Shown in pieces: positions 10,656 to 22,017 of a stretch of 64,000 nt of DNA. Position numbers and translations under genes: made by a program. Positions within the stretch are counted from its first letter, which is position 1. Each line of letters begins with the position of its first letter. Below the pieces are notes generated by a model that made no database searches, was not told the DNA's origin, and saw only the letters and a list, made by a program, of their open reading frames with translations. Source of the DNA: Candidatus Pantoea carbekii (lineage in GTDB: Bacteria > Pseudomonadota > Gammaproteobacteria > Enterobacterales > Enterobacteriaceae); contig NZ_CP010907.1 in assembly GCF_000971765.1 (NCBI RefSeq), forward strand, positions 372,001 through 436,000, read 5' to 3'.

Positions 10656-12174
10656 ATGTTAATCGAAATACCTAAAAACATTTATCTAACGAATCACGTG
10701 TCGCTGCTATTCAGAAGAATGTCAAAATATTAATCAATATGGGATTTAATTAATGTAAGTATTAAATAAAATACAGCAGTAAAATTTTATTACCAAGATG
10801 AAAATTTCATCACTACATGGGCTACTATTAATAATATCAACATGACATTGAAAGATATTATCTTAAAACTTAATTTACCGAATAATCAAAAAAATAGAAC
10901 TAATACGTACAATTGGTATTTTAATATGCTTCCTTTTGGCCGCATGTTAATGAAGAATTATTAGAAATATTAGCTAAATTTAAAATTACTATTATACCTA
11001 CAGATCGTGTCTGGACATTTTTATCCCGGTTAATATTTGCATATACGTAAGTGCAATGTGTAGTATTCCTGGTTATTGAGTGATTATTGAAGCTGCATAT
11101 AAATCTATCGGTTTTTTAACAATTAAATTATCGTCTTAAGTGAAATTTCTGCTGCTAAAATTTATTGTTACAGGTACCGCAGTAGTCTTTAGATGAGCTG
11201 CAACTCGGTACTACTAGAAGTCTAGGTAAAATTGTACGTATTTTAAATACTTACCTTAATGTAATGAAAAATCAATTCACAGCACAGGAGCTGAATTTTT
11301 AGAATGAACCATTCAAGAAGACAAAAAACTATGATCAATATCAATGATTATGAAAAGATACACTAAAAAGATTTATCAAATCGCAAACAGAGGTGGTTTC
11401 TTATCAAACGAACAATGTAGATGTTGTTACCTCTACTTTACTTCATTATTTTTAGAAAACTAGACACCTAAATTAATTACTGTTGAAATATTATCAAAGC
11501 ATAGTGTAATTCTTGATTTAGCAGAAAAAGTAGGCAGAAACTGTGCATTCACTGTAGCTAGCCAAGTTGTATTAACTAATAATAAAGTAAAGATTATGGA
11601 CTATATGTTTTAATCTGCTTGTTTATTTATGCCAGTATGTCAATGTGATTTTAATACCATATTGAATTTAATAGAATTTCTTTTTTATAAAGCAAACCGT
11701 AAAATTATCATTTAGTTAAATGATTTTCTGATAAAGAGTATCAGCGTAATTTATTAAGCCAGCATGACCTAGCCACTATTAGTAAAATAAATATTTTAGT
11801 TATCAAAATTAATATTACAACCTTGTATTACAACAACTAAAAAAACAATACATTTTTTTTAAATATACCTCAAATATATAATATTTATTACATTTATAGT
11901 GATTTTCATTTATCTTGCTAATATTTTTATTAAAATTAGTAATACACCTTTAAAATATTTATGCTTTCTTGCATTGAAGGCTATACGCAGCCATTTTCCA
12001 CGTATATTTTAATTTCTAATATGAATGTTAATTTTATTATTATAATAGTAATATTACACATTGGTTATAGTTATTGAATTATATTGAGCATTTAGCGGCA
12101 TATTAATTATGAGTTTCAATATCTTTGGCAGTTTTGTTGTTATGCAGATGTTAAAAATGTTTCGTAAAGATTAA
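10656..12174 (+). pseudogene. pntA: Relic of NAD(P) transhydrogenase subunit alpha
   Basis: The line of pntA can be followed through all three frames. Recognisable pieces in the right order are: start MLIEIPKN (E. coli MRIGIPRE), NESRVAA at 10688-10708, KDIILKLNLP, a VIIEAAYKSIG block after an in-frame stop, LAAIGTTRSLGKIVRILN (nucleotide fold), STGAEFLE ending in a stop, DLAEKVGRNCAFTVASQVV, and the C-terminal NIFGSFVVMQMLKMFRKD with its own stop at 12172-12174. Many frameshifts and stop codons exclude a full product. PntA with PntB makes NADPH from NADH using the proton gradient. Identification rests on ordered short matches recalled from E. coli PntA. Confidence 0.88.
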
Positions 12175-12189
12175 GAGGTCACAACATCA

Positions 12190-13482
12190 TATTCGGTATT
12201 TTAATAAATAACTTTTTGTTTTAAAAAATTTTTTATTTTAATTTTATCAGTCTTTCTAAATATGAAACCTAAAAAGAAGCAATGTTTACGGTATTATTGG
12301 AATGTATATTACGCTGTTTACAAGTATTTTTAGTTAAAATAAAATTATTTAATTTGAATTATATTATCAGTAGTAATCGGCGACTCGATTGGTATATACA
12401 TAGTAAACAGTTACAATAACTAAAATTTCAGAATTAATTGCTATTTTACATAATGTTGTTGAATTATAGCTGTACTAGTAAGTTTCAACATTTATTACTA
12501 AAAAATGTTGCATTGTTTGATTCTAATACGGAAGATTTATTTAATAGAAATTTTTTGATATATTTGTAGGTGCTTTTCTTTGTAGGAATTCAGTAGTAAC
12601 ATTTCGTGAATTATCTAATCACACTTCTTGATGCGTATTAATATTATAATATAGAGATATAACCAATTCAATTACTTTGTTTTTTCTTTTCCATTATTAC
12701 TATAATTTTGATGGAATGACAACAGTAATGATAATCAAATTATTTTATAGTTATTAGTAATTTTAGTAGTGTGATTTTTGGCTAGTATTTTTTAGCAGTA
12801 TCAACGATGGATGGCATCAAAGATGCCAGTCATAATTGCAATGTTTAATTTTTAATTATTATAGATATCAGGAATAGTAGCATTCATTATTAATAATCAT
12901 CTATCAATCATGGTGGGTTACTTAGTTAATTCTTCAGATACTAGTTTTATTTATGTAATTTAGAATGCAATTAAATCAACTGTTGTTTAATTTCGGTTGT
13001 TCTTGGAAGATATGGTTCTAACATTACTATCAGTAAAACTACAATTAGTGTTCCATATGAGATTTCCGAACAAAACATACCGCAATTTTTTTAAAATCTT
13101 CTAAATTAGTTATCATGATACTCTATTATGGTATAGTTGACACCAGACTACAAACGCAAATATTTAATTGTAAAAATTACTCAAGATTTTTGTATAGTTA
13201 CAATGTTACATTGCATTTGGTATTCACCTTGTTGGGGGGGCATTTACTAAATCATATGTATGTATTGTTCGGACAATCTAAAATAGTTTACGATTTTGTA
13301 TTAGAATGAAATGAAAATAATGATCATGGCATTCATATTGATACTGCACAGTTTATGATGAGTAGGCGAAAATGATATCGTTAACCAAGTGGTGCAAGAA
13401 GATTCTCTGAGCTCAATTGCTGGTATGCCGGTATTAGAAAAGTAAGCAAAAAACACAAAGAAATAGTTGTAAATGCTGAATA
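12190..13482 (+). pseudogene. pntB: Relic of NAD(P) transhydrogenase subunit beta
   Basis: Follows the pntA relic after a decayed GAGGT ribosome site, as in the intact pntAB operon; ends are approximate. Ordered matches to E. coli PntB: ASKMPVIIAMFN (VVVSMLN region, near 12820), INNHLSIMVGYLVNSS (near 12900), EISEQNIPQFF and SKLVIMILYYGIVDTRLQ (the NADP-domain start, near 13060-13155), LVFTLLGGHLLNHMYVLFGQSKIVYDFVLE in pieces (near 13215-13306), and IAGMPVLEK before a stop (near 13420-13450). The 64-codon open frame at 13115-13309 is the largest surviving fragment of this gene, not a separate gene. Stops and frameshifts elsewhere rule out function. Confidence 0.87.
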
Positions 13483-13713
13483 AAAACTCGATATCTACCT
13501 TAAATAATGTCTTACTATTGCAAGATTTTCAAATATTATTTTATGATACAAAAACAATTATAAGAGTTATTCTGCGTTTTCTATAAATTTTAAAATATAA
13601 ATATAATTCTAATATAAGAAGAAAATTTCTCTATTTTGACTTTTCTTTTAAAAAACGCAGCTAGCGTAAGTTATCAGTATAATTTAAAATGTTTAAATTA
13701 ATATAATAACATT

Positions 13714-14973
13714 TTACGTTCGTTTTTTTAAACATAGACCAATAAATAAGGCTAGTATCAATAACATACTAATAAATATACTAACACCATACCAGCCTGA
13801 ATTATACCAACATATTCCACCTAAAGTACCGGAAACACTAGAACCTATATAATAACTAAATAAATATAATGAAGAAGCTTGGCCTTTCGCACGACGAGCT
13901 CGCAAACCAACCCAACTACTTGTCACAGAATGTGATGCAAAAAAACCAATAGTAAACAAGATCATGCCTAGAAAAATAATATATAAAGATTGAAATAGCA
14001 TAAAAATTAAACCACAAAACATCATTACTATTCCACCTATTATGACTTCGCTACGACCAAAACGATTAATCATAATACCAGCTTTTGGCGAACTCCAAGA
14101 ACCAGTCAAATAAACCATTGAAATTAAACCTACTAATGTTTGACTGAGAAACCATGGTGCACTCAATAAACGATAACCAATATAATTAAATAAAGTAACA
14201 AATGCACCCATTAGTAAAAATCCTTCACTAAACAAAAATGGTAGAGCTTTATCACGCCATTGTAAGCAAAAATTGATTAACAATTTACGTAAACACAGAG
14301 ACACTGGACGAAAATGACGAGATGTAGGTAAAAGTTTCCATACTATTAATGCACTTAAAAAAGAAAAACAACTGATAACACTAACTGCTGTAGTCCAGGA
14401 GAAATAATCAGTAAGTATACTAACAAACAAACGTCCACTCATACCACCAATCGAATTACCGCTTATATATAGTCCTATAGAAAATGAAAGCGCATAAGGA
14501 TGAATTTCCTCACTTAGATACGTCATACCAACAGCTGCTACACCACTTAAAGCAAGTCCAGTGAAAGCACGCATTATAAGAATTCCATGCCAACTAGTTA
14601 CGATAGTACATAATAATGTAAAAATTGAAGCTAGTATCAATGATATTAACATAATTGATTTACGTCCCACTATATCTGATAATGGTCCTGTAAACAGTGA
14701 ACCTAATGCCATAAATACTGTTGATAATGAAAGAGCAATGCTACTTTCAGCTGGTGAAATACCAAACTGTTTTGAAAAAATAGGTAAAATAGGTTGTACA
14801 TAATATAATAGAGCAAAAGTAGCAAGACCAGCTGAAAATAATGCAAAAGTAACACGTAGAAACTGTGGTGATCCCCGTTCAATCCACTTTGATGGTGCAG
14901 TAGATGGAGAGGCTAATTTAAAAGACACGTTATCCTTATTTGATGAAGATATGCGTCTGCGAAAATAACACAT
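13714..14973 (-). CDS. ynfM: MFS exporter, YnfM-like
   Basis: 419-residue, 12-span inner-membrane transporter of the major facilitator superfamily; E. coli YnfM has 417 residues and is implicated in efflux (arabinose/drug-like substrates, poorly defined). Matches run the whole length: PQFLRVTFALFSAGLATFALLYYVQPILP near the start, GPLSDIVGRKSIM (MFS loop 2-3 signature), SWHGILIMRAFTGLALSGVAAVGMTYLSEEIHP, and RAKGQASSLYLFSYYIGSS near the end. In E. coli ynfM lies near pntAB, as here, although the pair is inverted relative to fumC. Retention of an exporter in an otherwise eroded zone argues that it is used. Substrate unknown. Confidence 0.9.
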   Translation of the reverse strand: MCYFRRRISSSNKDNVSFKLASPSTAPSKWIERGSPQFLRVTFALFSAGLATFALLYYVQPILPIFSKQFGISPAESSIALSLSTVFMALGSLFTGPLSDIVGRKSIMLISLILASIFTLLCTIVTSWHGILIMRAFTGLALSGVAAVGMTYLSEEIHPYALSFSIGLYISGNSIGGMSGRLFVSILTDYFSWTTAVSVISCFSFLSALIVWKLLPTSRHFRPVSLCLRKLLINFCLQWRDKALPFLFSEGFLLMGAFVTLFNYIGYRLLSAPWFLSQTLVGLISMVYLTGSWSSPKAGIMINRFGRSEVIIGGIVMMFCGLIFMLFQSLYIIFLGMILFTIGFFASHSVTSSWVGLRARRAKGQASSLYLFSYYIGSSVSGTLGGICWYNSGWYGVSIFISMLLILALFIGLCLKKRT

Positions 14974-16758
14974 TTGAAATTCTCAAGTATTGAAGAATAT
15001 TTTATTGTAAAAATAATATCACTAAATGGTATAGTGTATATATTATATGATTTGATTTTTAAATATAAATATTGTATTCTATCACTTACATTTCTTTATT
15101 TCACTGACTGAAGCAACGATTTTTTGTTTTTGCTTCAATTAAGGGTAAATTTTTTAAAACAATTATTAATCATGTTATTAAAATTTAAAATAAATAATTA
15201 ATGTAAAATTGTTTTTACATTAATTAAAATTTACAACTAACAATTTTAGATAAATATTTTTTTAAATGATACCTATATTTAGTGGAAGTTTAGTACACAC
15301 TAAATTCAATACAAAACATACAGGGTATTTTAGCAAGAAGAATTACGAATTGAATGACATTGCGTTTATTTTAGATTACATTGATATAAAATATGGTTTT
15401 TACTGCTAGCATAATTCATCATATTTTATATTAATATTCAATGGAATAATATAAGGAAATGGCACTAACTTTTACATATACTACGTTTATGATAAGTAAA
15501 ATTTTAACATCAAACAACTTACAATATTATCTATTTTTTTAAAAATGCTTATATAGTAATATGTTGTATCGATTGATTAACTAAATTTAATGAGATAACT
15601 ATTAATAACTTGCTAATAGACATTACATTGTGTTATGTCTATGGGTTCCCAAATCGTTATAGAAACAGAATTTTTCTACTCATTGCAACAAAAAAATCAA
15701 TGTATTTATGAGATGGTAAGTAATCAAAGTCATTACTATTTCTGTTTTAATATTGACTAATGTAGGTCTGGAAAATTTAAAAAACTATAATGCAATAAAA
15801 ATTGTTTTAAATTTAGTAACGTTTAAAATTTTAATTTGATAATTGTTAATCTTTTTCTTAAAAAATTCAAAATTATCAATCTGTCAATGTAGTGATCACA
15901 TCATACAAAATATTAACGATATCGTTATGACTGATTAAATATTCTCATTATAGAGAAATTAAAATTTACTCACGCAATTATATAATTGTTTTTTATCAAA
16001 AAAATACAATTTCCTTTCAAGATAATTTTAAAAAAACGATCGCTAGTTTATAGCAGTATGTATTCTCGTAGAGAACCTTTTATTTACAAAATAAAAAACA
16101 TATTAATTTAATTAATATAAATAAAAATACAAAATATTACATTAACAATTCACAGTTTAATAATTAAATTACAAAAACCACATGAACATTAGATAACTAT
16201 TACTATAGTTTTAAAGAATTATTTATTTCATCTTTAAAATAAAAATATTTAGAATAAATTTCGTATACAGCATATGAGCATATGCTGTATAACATCAAGG
16301 TAAGAAATAAAATGAATGATTTGATCTTATTGCAAAAGTAGATGCAATCCATTCTATTGAGCAAGAATAAGATCTTAATAAAAAATAATTATTTACCGTT
16401 AACCTCTTTAATATATCTACTATTTTCAGAATAAGTGATAAACTTAATTTTTCCATCAAGATATGCATAGGAAAACACTTAAATTAGTAATTAAAGATGA
16501 TTTGATATAAAAATTAAATACACTGCACTCTATTGTGTGTTATAGTAAAATCAAGAGACCAGTTAAAATATGACGAATTTTATGTATATGGAAAATGATG
16601 CAAATACAACTTAAGCTTAGCTGCTATTTTACTATCGTGAGTATCTTATATAGAATCTATATAATTTTTTATGAGATCACTTATTGCCATAAGTTACTAA
16701 GTGAGTAATCATATTCTATTATGCTTTCAACATATTTAATTAGTATCATTAAATATAT
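14974..16758. other. 1.8 kb gene-free spacer between ynfM and fumC
   Basis: The longest empty stretch in the window, AT-rich, with stops in all frames. E. coli genes of this area (ydgH, folM, rstAB, tus, fumA) are candidates for what was lost, but I could not match any fragment. It holds a strong dyad at 16264-16291 and, just after it, a weaker pair of arms GATCTTATT/AATAAGATC at 16323-16331 and 16366-16374. Confidence 0.55.
16264..16291. repeat. 13-bp perfect inverted repeat with 2-nt centre
   Basis: Arms TATACAGCATATG (16264-16276) and CATATGCTGTATA (16279-16291) are exact reverse complements separated by AG. It lies ~470 bases past the fumC stop, too far to be its normal terminator, and no T-run follows. 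It may be an operator or a remnant of the control region of a lost gene. Confidence 0.7.
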
Positions 16759-18159
16759 TTATTCTTCTATGAGTCCAATCATTTTTTTCGGACATACCCA
16801 ATGATCAAACTGTTCTTCAGTCAAATAACCTAATTTTAATGCTGAAGATTTTAGAGTTAGATTTTCCGTATGAGCTTTCATAGCGATTGATGCCGCTTTA
16901 TCATAACCAATATGATCACTCAAGGCTGTTACTAGCATTAATGATTTATTCAACAATTGGTTAATACGAGTATAATTTGGTTGAATTCCTATTGCACAGT
17001 GATGATTAAAGCTATTCATACCGTCTGAAAGCAAACGAATAGATTTCAAAAAATCATATATCACTAATGGACGACTCACGTTTAATTCAAAATTACCTGA
17101 TGCACCAGCAATATTAATTGCTACATCGTGTCCGATTACTTGACAACAAATCATGTTCAGTGCTTCGCATTGAGTAGGGTTTACTTTTCCAGGCATAATT
17201 GAACTGCCGGGTTCATTTTCAGGAATTATAATTTCACCGATACCACAGCGAGGTCCGGAAGATAACCAACGTATATCATTTGAAATTTTCATTAAAGATA
17301 CAGCTAAACCTTTTAATTTACCGTGAGCATGTACTAATGCATCACAAGTCGCTAAGGCTTCAAATTTATTCGGTGCTGTGATAAAGGGTTGATTTATTAA
17401 TTTAGCTAATAACTTTACTACTCGTTCTGAATATTCAGGATGTGTATTTAAACCAGTACCTACTGCAGTTGCGCCAATCGCTAATTCACTTAAGTGTGGA
17501 ATACTGTCTTTAAGATGTTCAAAATTATGTTCCAACATTGATACCCAACCAGAAATTTCCTGTCCGAGCGTCAATGGTATAGCATCTTGAAGATGAGTAC
17601 GACCAATTTTAACTATGTTTTTAAACTGTCTAGATTTGTCGGTTAAGGTTTTTTTTAACCCAACAAGTTGTGGCAGCAATTGATTTTTTAAAGCAATGAC
17701 AGCAGCTACATGCATAGCTGTTGGAAATACATCATTAGAACTTTGACATTTATTTACATGATCATTAGGATGTACTAAGCGAGAAAGACCTCGTTTTCCG
17801 CCTAGAATTTCACTAGCACGATTCGCTAATACTTCATTCATGTTCATATTAGTTTGTGTTCCAGAACCTGTTTGCCAAATCATTAATGGAAATTCTTGGT
17901 CATGCTTATTAGTAAGAATTTCATCACTAGCTTTAATAATCGCATTAGCAAATTTTTTCGGCAAAAGCCCAAGATCACAATTAACCTGTGCAATAGCACG
18001 TTTTATTGTAGCTAAAGCATGTATTAATGAAATAGGCATTTTTTCTGTGGAGATATGAAAATATTTAAGTGAACGTTGTGTTTGAGCTCCCCACAATTTA
18101 TCTGTTGGTACTTCGATTGTGCCTATTGAGTCTTTTTCAATTCTATTGGCTGTTGTCAT
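16759..18159 (-). CDS. fumC: Fumarate hydratase class II
   Basis: Iron-independent fumarase of the TCA cycle (fumarate to malate), 466 residues (E. coli 467). The superfamily signature [15 protein letters not shown] is intact, as are [16 protein letters not shown], with the catalytic histidine, and the N-terminal [14 protein letters not shown] substrate site. GGAG lies before the ATG (18159). fumA, next to fumC in E. coli, is absent, leaving FumC as the only fumarase visible; as a cluster-free enzyme it is a robust choice. Confidence 0.97.
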   Translation of the reverse strand: MTTANRIEKDSIGTIEVPTDKLWGAQTQRSLKYFHISTEKMPISLIHALATIKRAIAQVNCDLGLLPKKFANAIIKASDEILTNKHDQEFPLMIWQTGSGTQTNMNMNEVLANRASEILGGKRGLSRLVHPNDHVNKCQSSNDVFPTAMHVAAVIALKNQLLPQLVGLKKTLTDKSRQFKNIVKIGRTHLQDAIPLTLGQEISGWVSMLEHNFEHLKDSIPHLSELAIGATAVGTGLNTHPEYSERVVKLLAKLINQPFITAPNKFEALATCDALVHAHGKLKGLAVSLMKISNDIRWLSSGPRCGIGEIIIPENEPGSSIMPGKVNPTQCEALNMICCQVIGHDVAINIAGASGNFELNVSRPLVIYDFLKSIRLLSDGMNSFNHHCAIGIQPNYTRINQLLNKSLMLVTALSDHIGYDKAASIAMKAHTENLTLKSSALKLGYLTEEQFDHWVCPKKMIGLIEE

Positions 18160-19026
18160 TGCCAGTCTCCACCAATTTAATTTTTTTTAAATATTATTTA
18201 AAAGTGACAAAATAACAATGAGTAATTATTCTCTTTATAAAAACTTATAAAAAATACTTTTTTAGGTTTCTTCAGAAAAAAATGAAAGTAAATTTTATTA
18301 AATTGATATCGTTATATTCAAACGTTATGACTTAATAATACTTTTAAATATAATCTTTTTTTAAAAACATCTGTTTTAAATCAGAACATGTATTTCAATT
18401 TATATTTTATACTTTATATGTAATGTATAATTAGAAATACAATATCTGATTGTTAAGTAAAAATAATTATAATACTTCAATTTATATTGATATTTATCAT
18501 ATATTAGATTTCAGATTATGCTAAAAGTATGTTCAGTTTTAGTTTTAAATTATTAAATAATCGATAACATCATACAATGAAAATAGAAATTATTATTTTT
18601 TTTAACTTAAAGAAAAATCTGTTTAAAGAAATCATCTTATAATCAAATCTAATTTTAATAAAATGCTTAATTGATAATCTTGAATTTTACTACAATAGTA
18701 GTTGTATAATTATTATAGATTTAAATTATCTAATCAATTAATAATATCACTGCTTATCTTAATTTAATCAAACAGTTAAAACTTATTAACTACCGATAGC
18801 ATATAAATAATAAATTCATCAAAATAATATTTGATCACAATCTTAAAAATATAAAACTATAAATATTTGAAAATACTTTTGCTGTAATCTAATTATTCAA
18901 TTAACTATTAGTAGAGATAAAACTGAAATAAATAATGTAAAAATTAATATTTTCAATAAAAAATAAATAATAAGTTATGTCAATTAACAAATGTTTGATT
19001 ATCTGATTATAGTTAATACTAATATT
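18160..19026. other. Gene-free spacer between fumC and nth
   Basis: 867 bases, AT-rich, no open frame and no recognisable relic. Contains the fumC promoter region next to 18160. It coincides with one end of the rsx-nth block that is inverted relative to E. coli. Confidence 0.55.
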
Positions 19027-19653
19027 TTAGTTTTTTTCATATTCGCATAGATCTTGTATGACACAATTATGACAATGTGGTTTTCGTGCTATACAAGTAT
19101 AGCGGCCATGTAAAATTAGCCAACTATGACAATATATCTGAAATCTTCTAGGGACTACTTTTAACAGTTTTTCTTCTACTTCTTTTACATTTTTACCTAA
19201 TGCAAAACCAGTACGATTACTAACTCTAAAAATGTGGGTATCAACAGCAATAGTTCGCCATCCAAAAGCTATGTTAAGCACAACATTAGCAGTTTTACGT
19301 CCTACACCTGGTAAAGCTTGTAATGCTGTACGATCTTCCGGAACGTTGCCAGCGTACTTTTCAAGCAAAATATAGCATAATTTGGTTATATTTTCTGATT
19401 TTCTATTAAATAGACCTAAACTTTTAATATATTTTTTCAGTTCTTCAGTTCCAAGAGCTAATATTGTTTCAGGTGTATTGGCCACTCGATAGAGTTTGTC
19501 TGTGGCTTTATTAACTCTTGCATCTGTAGATTTGGCTGATAATAATACAGCAATTAAAAGTTCAAACGGCGATTGAAAATTCAATTCAATAACGGGATGA
19601 TTATGCTTGTTTTGTAATCGCATCAAAATTTGTATTCGTTTATTTTTATTCAC
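19027..19653 (-). CDS. nth: Endonuclease III, base-excision repair
   Basis: Bifunctional DNA glycosylase and AP lyase that removes oxidised pyrimidines. 208 residues (E. coli 211). The helix-hairpin-helix LPGVGRKTANVV contains catalytic Lys120 and VDTHIFRV contains Asp138, both at E. coli positions. The C-terminal cluster motif Cys-x6-Cys-x2-Cys-x5-Cys for [4Fe-4S] is complete. It is the last gene of the rsx operon, 9 bases after rsxE, as in E. coli. Confidence 0.97.
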   Translation of the reverse strand: MNKNKRIQILMRLQNKHNHPVIELNFQSPFELLIAVLLSAKSTDARVNKATDKLYRVANTPETILALGTEELKKYIKSLGLFNRKSENITKLCYILLEKYAGNVPEDRTALQALPGVGRKTANVVLNIAFGWRTIAVDTHIFRVSNRTGFALGKNVKEVEEKLLKVVPRRFQIYCHSWLILHGRYTCIARKPHCHNCVIQDLCEYEKN

Positions 19654-19662
19654 TTCACGGGT

Positions 19663-20322
19663 TTAACTTTCTTGTTTAATTTTTAGATTTATTTTATAGT
19701 TAATAAAATACTTGAGAGTTAATAATACACCTAAACCAATAAAACCTCCTGGAGGCAGTAAAGCTAATAACATTGGTGATTTAAAATGCACTATTTCAAT
19801 ACGAAATATTTTTGCCCAAGACCCTAACAATTTATCTGCTTCGTTAAATATTGTTCCGTTTCCGATTAATTCTCGTATTGCACCAAGTATGAACATAAAA
19901 CATGTAGCACTGATTCCAATAGCAAACCCATCTAATACAAAAAGTAAAATACCATATTTAGAAGCTACTATTTCTGTACGACCTACTATAATAGTACAGT
20001 TAGTAATAATAAGAGGACTAAAAATCTCCAATAATTGATACAAATTGTACGCATAAGCATTAATGAACATTTGAACGCAGCTAACAATACAAGAAATAAT
20101 CATAATATAGATCGGAATACGGATTTCAAATGGTATGTAACGATGACATGTGGCAATAACAAGATTAGTTAATGTTAAAACAAAAGTAGTTACTAAACCA
20201 ACACCAAAAGCACTTGCTGCACTAGATATAAGTGCTAATATTGGACATAGAACTAATATTTGCACTAACATAAAATTATTTTTCCAGAAACTATCCAAGA
20301 ATAAATTTTCAGTTCTACTCAT
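19663..20322 (-). CDS. rsxE: Electron transport complex subunit RsxE
   Basis: Membrane subunit (219 residues, about six spans) of the Rsx complex, related to Rnf and Na+-NQR, which moves electrons from NADH or a ferredoxin across the inner membrane; in E. coli it keeps the SoxR sensor reduced. The family block [25 protein letters not shown] and the C-terminal [11 protein letters not shown] are intact. Fifth gene after rsxABCDG, 4 bases after the rsxG stop. Confidence 0.95.
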   Translation of the reverse strand: MSRTENLFLDSFWKNNFMLVQILVLCPILALISSAASAFGVGLVTTFVLTLTNLVIATCHRYIPFEIRIPIYIMIISCIVSCVQMFINAYAYNLYQLLEIFSPLIITNCTIIVGRTEIVASKYGILLFVLDGFAIGISATCFMFILGAIRELIGNGTIFNEADKLLGSWAKIFRIEIVHFKSPMLLALLPPGGFIGLGVLLTLKYFINYKINLKIKQES

Positions 20323-20326
20323 TTAA

Positions 20327-20950
20327 TTATCCACATTTAGGAAGAGAACTTAATTTGTCTGGTAGAGTTTTAATTAATAAGGTTGTTCGTTTAGTAGCAT
20401 TTACTACAGCACGAGGCGTAATAGTTGCACCTGTAAACTGATCAAATCGACCACCATCTTTTTTTATTGCAAAATCTTTATCATTAGCATCGTGTACTAC
20501 TTGACCATTAAAACTATTAATCCAATTCGAAACGCGTAATTCCACTTTATCACCGAATCCTGGAGTCTCATGATATTCAGTCACACGCACACCTAATATT
20601 TTACCTTCAAAAGTAGCCCCTACTAACATTTGAATAGGACCAGCATACCCATCAGGAGCGACGGTTTCAATTGCTGCTGCAACAGGCGTATTGCCTTTAC
20701 GAGCTAAATAAAGATGATGAAATTTATTATTACCAAGAGCAACTTTATCTTTTATAAGATAACATTCCTGTTGTATTTGATTATCATAAAGCTCTGTAGG
20801 TATAACTTGATCAAGTAATTTTTTTTGCTGAAATAAAATTTGATTTTTTGCAACACATTCAGTTATATAGTGAATAACAGCTATCAACCCGGTAGTAATT
20901 GCTGCAAAAATAGCTAATGTTAAAGCATTTTTACGTATGATTTTGATCAT
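20327..20950 (-). CDS. rsxG: Electron transport complex subunit RsxG (flavoprotein)
   Basis: 207 residues; one N-terminal membrane span and a periplasmic FMN-binding domain. FMN is attached covalently through phosphate to the threonine of the motif GATIT, seen here as FTGATITPRAVV near residue 174. HETPGFGDK, the other family hallmark, is intact. Its ATG overlaps the rsxD stop by 4 bases (translational coupling). Confidence 0.95.
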   Translation of the reverse strand: MIKIIRKNALTLAIFAAITTGLIAVIHYITECVAKNQILFQQKKLLDQVIPTELYDNQIQQECYLIKDKVALGNNKFHHLYLARKGNTPVAAAIETVAPDGYAGPIQMLVGATFEGKILGVRVTEYHETPGFGDKVELRVSNWINSFNGQVVHDANDKDFAIKKDGGRFDQFTGATITPRAVVNATKRTTLLIKTLPDKLSSLPKCG

Positions 20951-22017
20951 TGATTTTCCTTACAAGAACCGTAAATACGAGGTTGAGTATAATAATCTAT
21001 TGATGTGACGCACATATTTGCCAATAATACAGAAAAAGCTAATCCATCTGGATAATCACCAAAGCTGCGGATTAACCAAGTGAACATCCCGATTAATCCA
21101 CCATAAATCAGACGTCCAACATTCGTTGTTGCAGCCGTGACTGGATCAGTAGCTATGAAAAATGCTCCTAACATAGTTGATCCGTAAAAAAGATGTACGA
21201 TTGGTACATTGAGCGTTTCCGGTGAAAATAGCCAACCCAATACAGTAAACATTGACAATGAAATTAGGAAACTTATTGGAATGTGCCAACGGATTACATT
21301 TTTTATTAATAGCATACTACCGCCTATTAGGTAACCAATATTTACCCACTGCCATGCAAGATGAGTTAAGATATTTTTGTATGTAGAGATTGGCCAATAA
21401 AGTTGTTGATGATTAGCTCCTATACGATGCCTATTTTTCAAGATATTCAACGGTGTTGCCTGACTAATACCGTCTACTCCTAAGTGTTGTAATTGCAAAA
21501 TAGCGCCATCTACTGACGCATGTCCAGTGAAAATAATGTTAACTACATCCATAAATTCAAATTTAGTTTCTTGTAAAGCAGTAGGTGATGTCCAGTGCGT
21601 CATCTGTAATGGAAAAGAAATTAACAAAACTGCGTAACCTACCATTGCAGGATTGAATAGATTTTGACCTAAACCACCATATAGTTGCTTACCTATTACA
21701 ATAGCAAAGATTGTACCTAAAACTACTAACCACCAAGGGGATAAAGGTGGTAAACTAAGACCAAGCAATAATGCTGTTAGTGTTGCAGAATTATCACTTA
21801 ATGTTTTTAGAATGGTTAAGTTACGTAACCATAAAATTAAACCCTCTGTAATCCATGCAGTAATTATTGCTAGTAATATTTGAATTAAAGAGCCAATACC
21901 AAAAAAATACCATTGAGCTGATATACCTGGTAGAGTTGCTAATATTACCAGTAACATAGTATTACTAATAGTACTACTATGATGGGTGTAAGGAGAATTT
22001 GAAATTTGAAAAACCAT
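20947..22017 (-). CDS. rsxD: Electron transport complex subunit RsxD
   Basis: 356-residue integral membrane subunit with a covalent FMN; the attachment site is the motif SQATPL near residue 186, matching E. coli Thr187. The QLYGGLGQNLFNPAMVGYAVLL block and the C-terminal IATDPVTAATT ... RSFGDYPDGLAFSVLLANM are intact. Starts directly after the rsxC stop. Confidence 0.95.
   Translation of the reverse strand: MVFQISNSPYTHHSSTISNTMLLVILATLPGISAQWYFFGIGSLIQILLAIITAWITEGLILWLRNLTILKTLSDNSATLTALLLGLSLPPLSPWWLVVLGTIFAIVIGKQLYGGLGQNLFNPAMVGYAVLLISFPLQMTHWTSPTALQETKFEFMDVVNIIFTGHASVDGAILQLQHLGVDGISQATPLNILKNRHRIGANHQQLYWPISTYKNILTHLAWQWVNIGYLIGGSMLLIKNVIRWHIPISFLISLSMFTVLGWLFSPETLNVPIVHLFYGSTMLGAFFIATDPVTAATTNVGRLIYGGLIGMFTWLIRSFGDYPDGLAFSVLLANMCVTSIDYYTQPRIYGSCKENQ

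Noticed and set aside
13115-13309. 64-codon frame that could be called a hypothetical protein
   Set aside because: It aligns with the NADP-binding part of PntB and is a fragment of the pntB relic.
15600-15760. Possible gene fragment starting ATGTCTATGGGTTCCC
   Set aside because: Short, broken by stops and not matched to any E. coli gene of the area.
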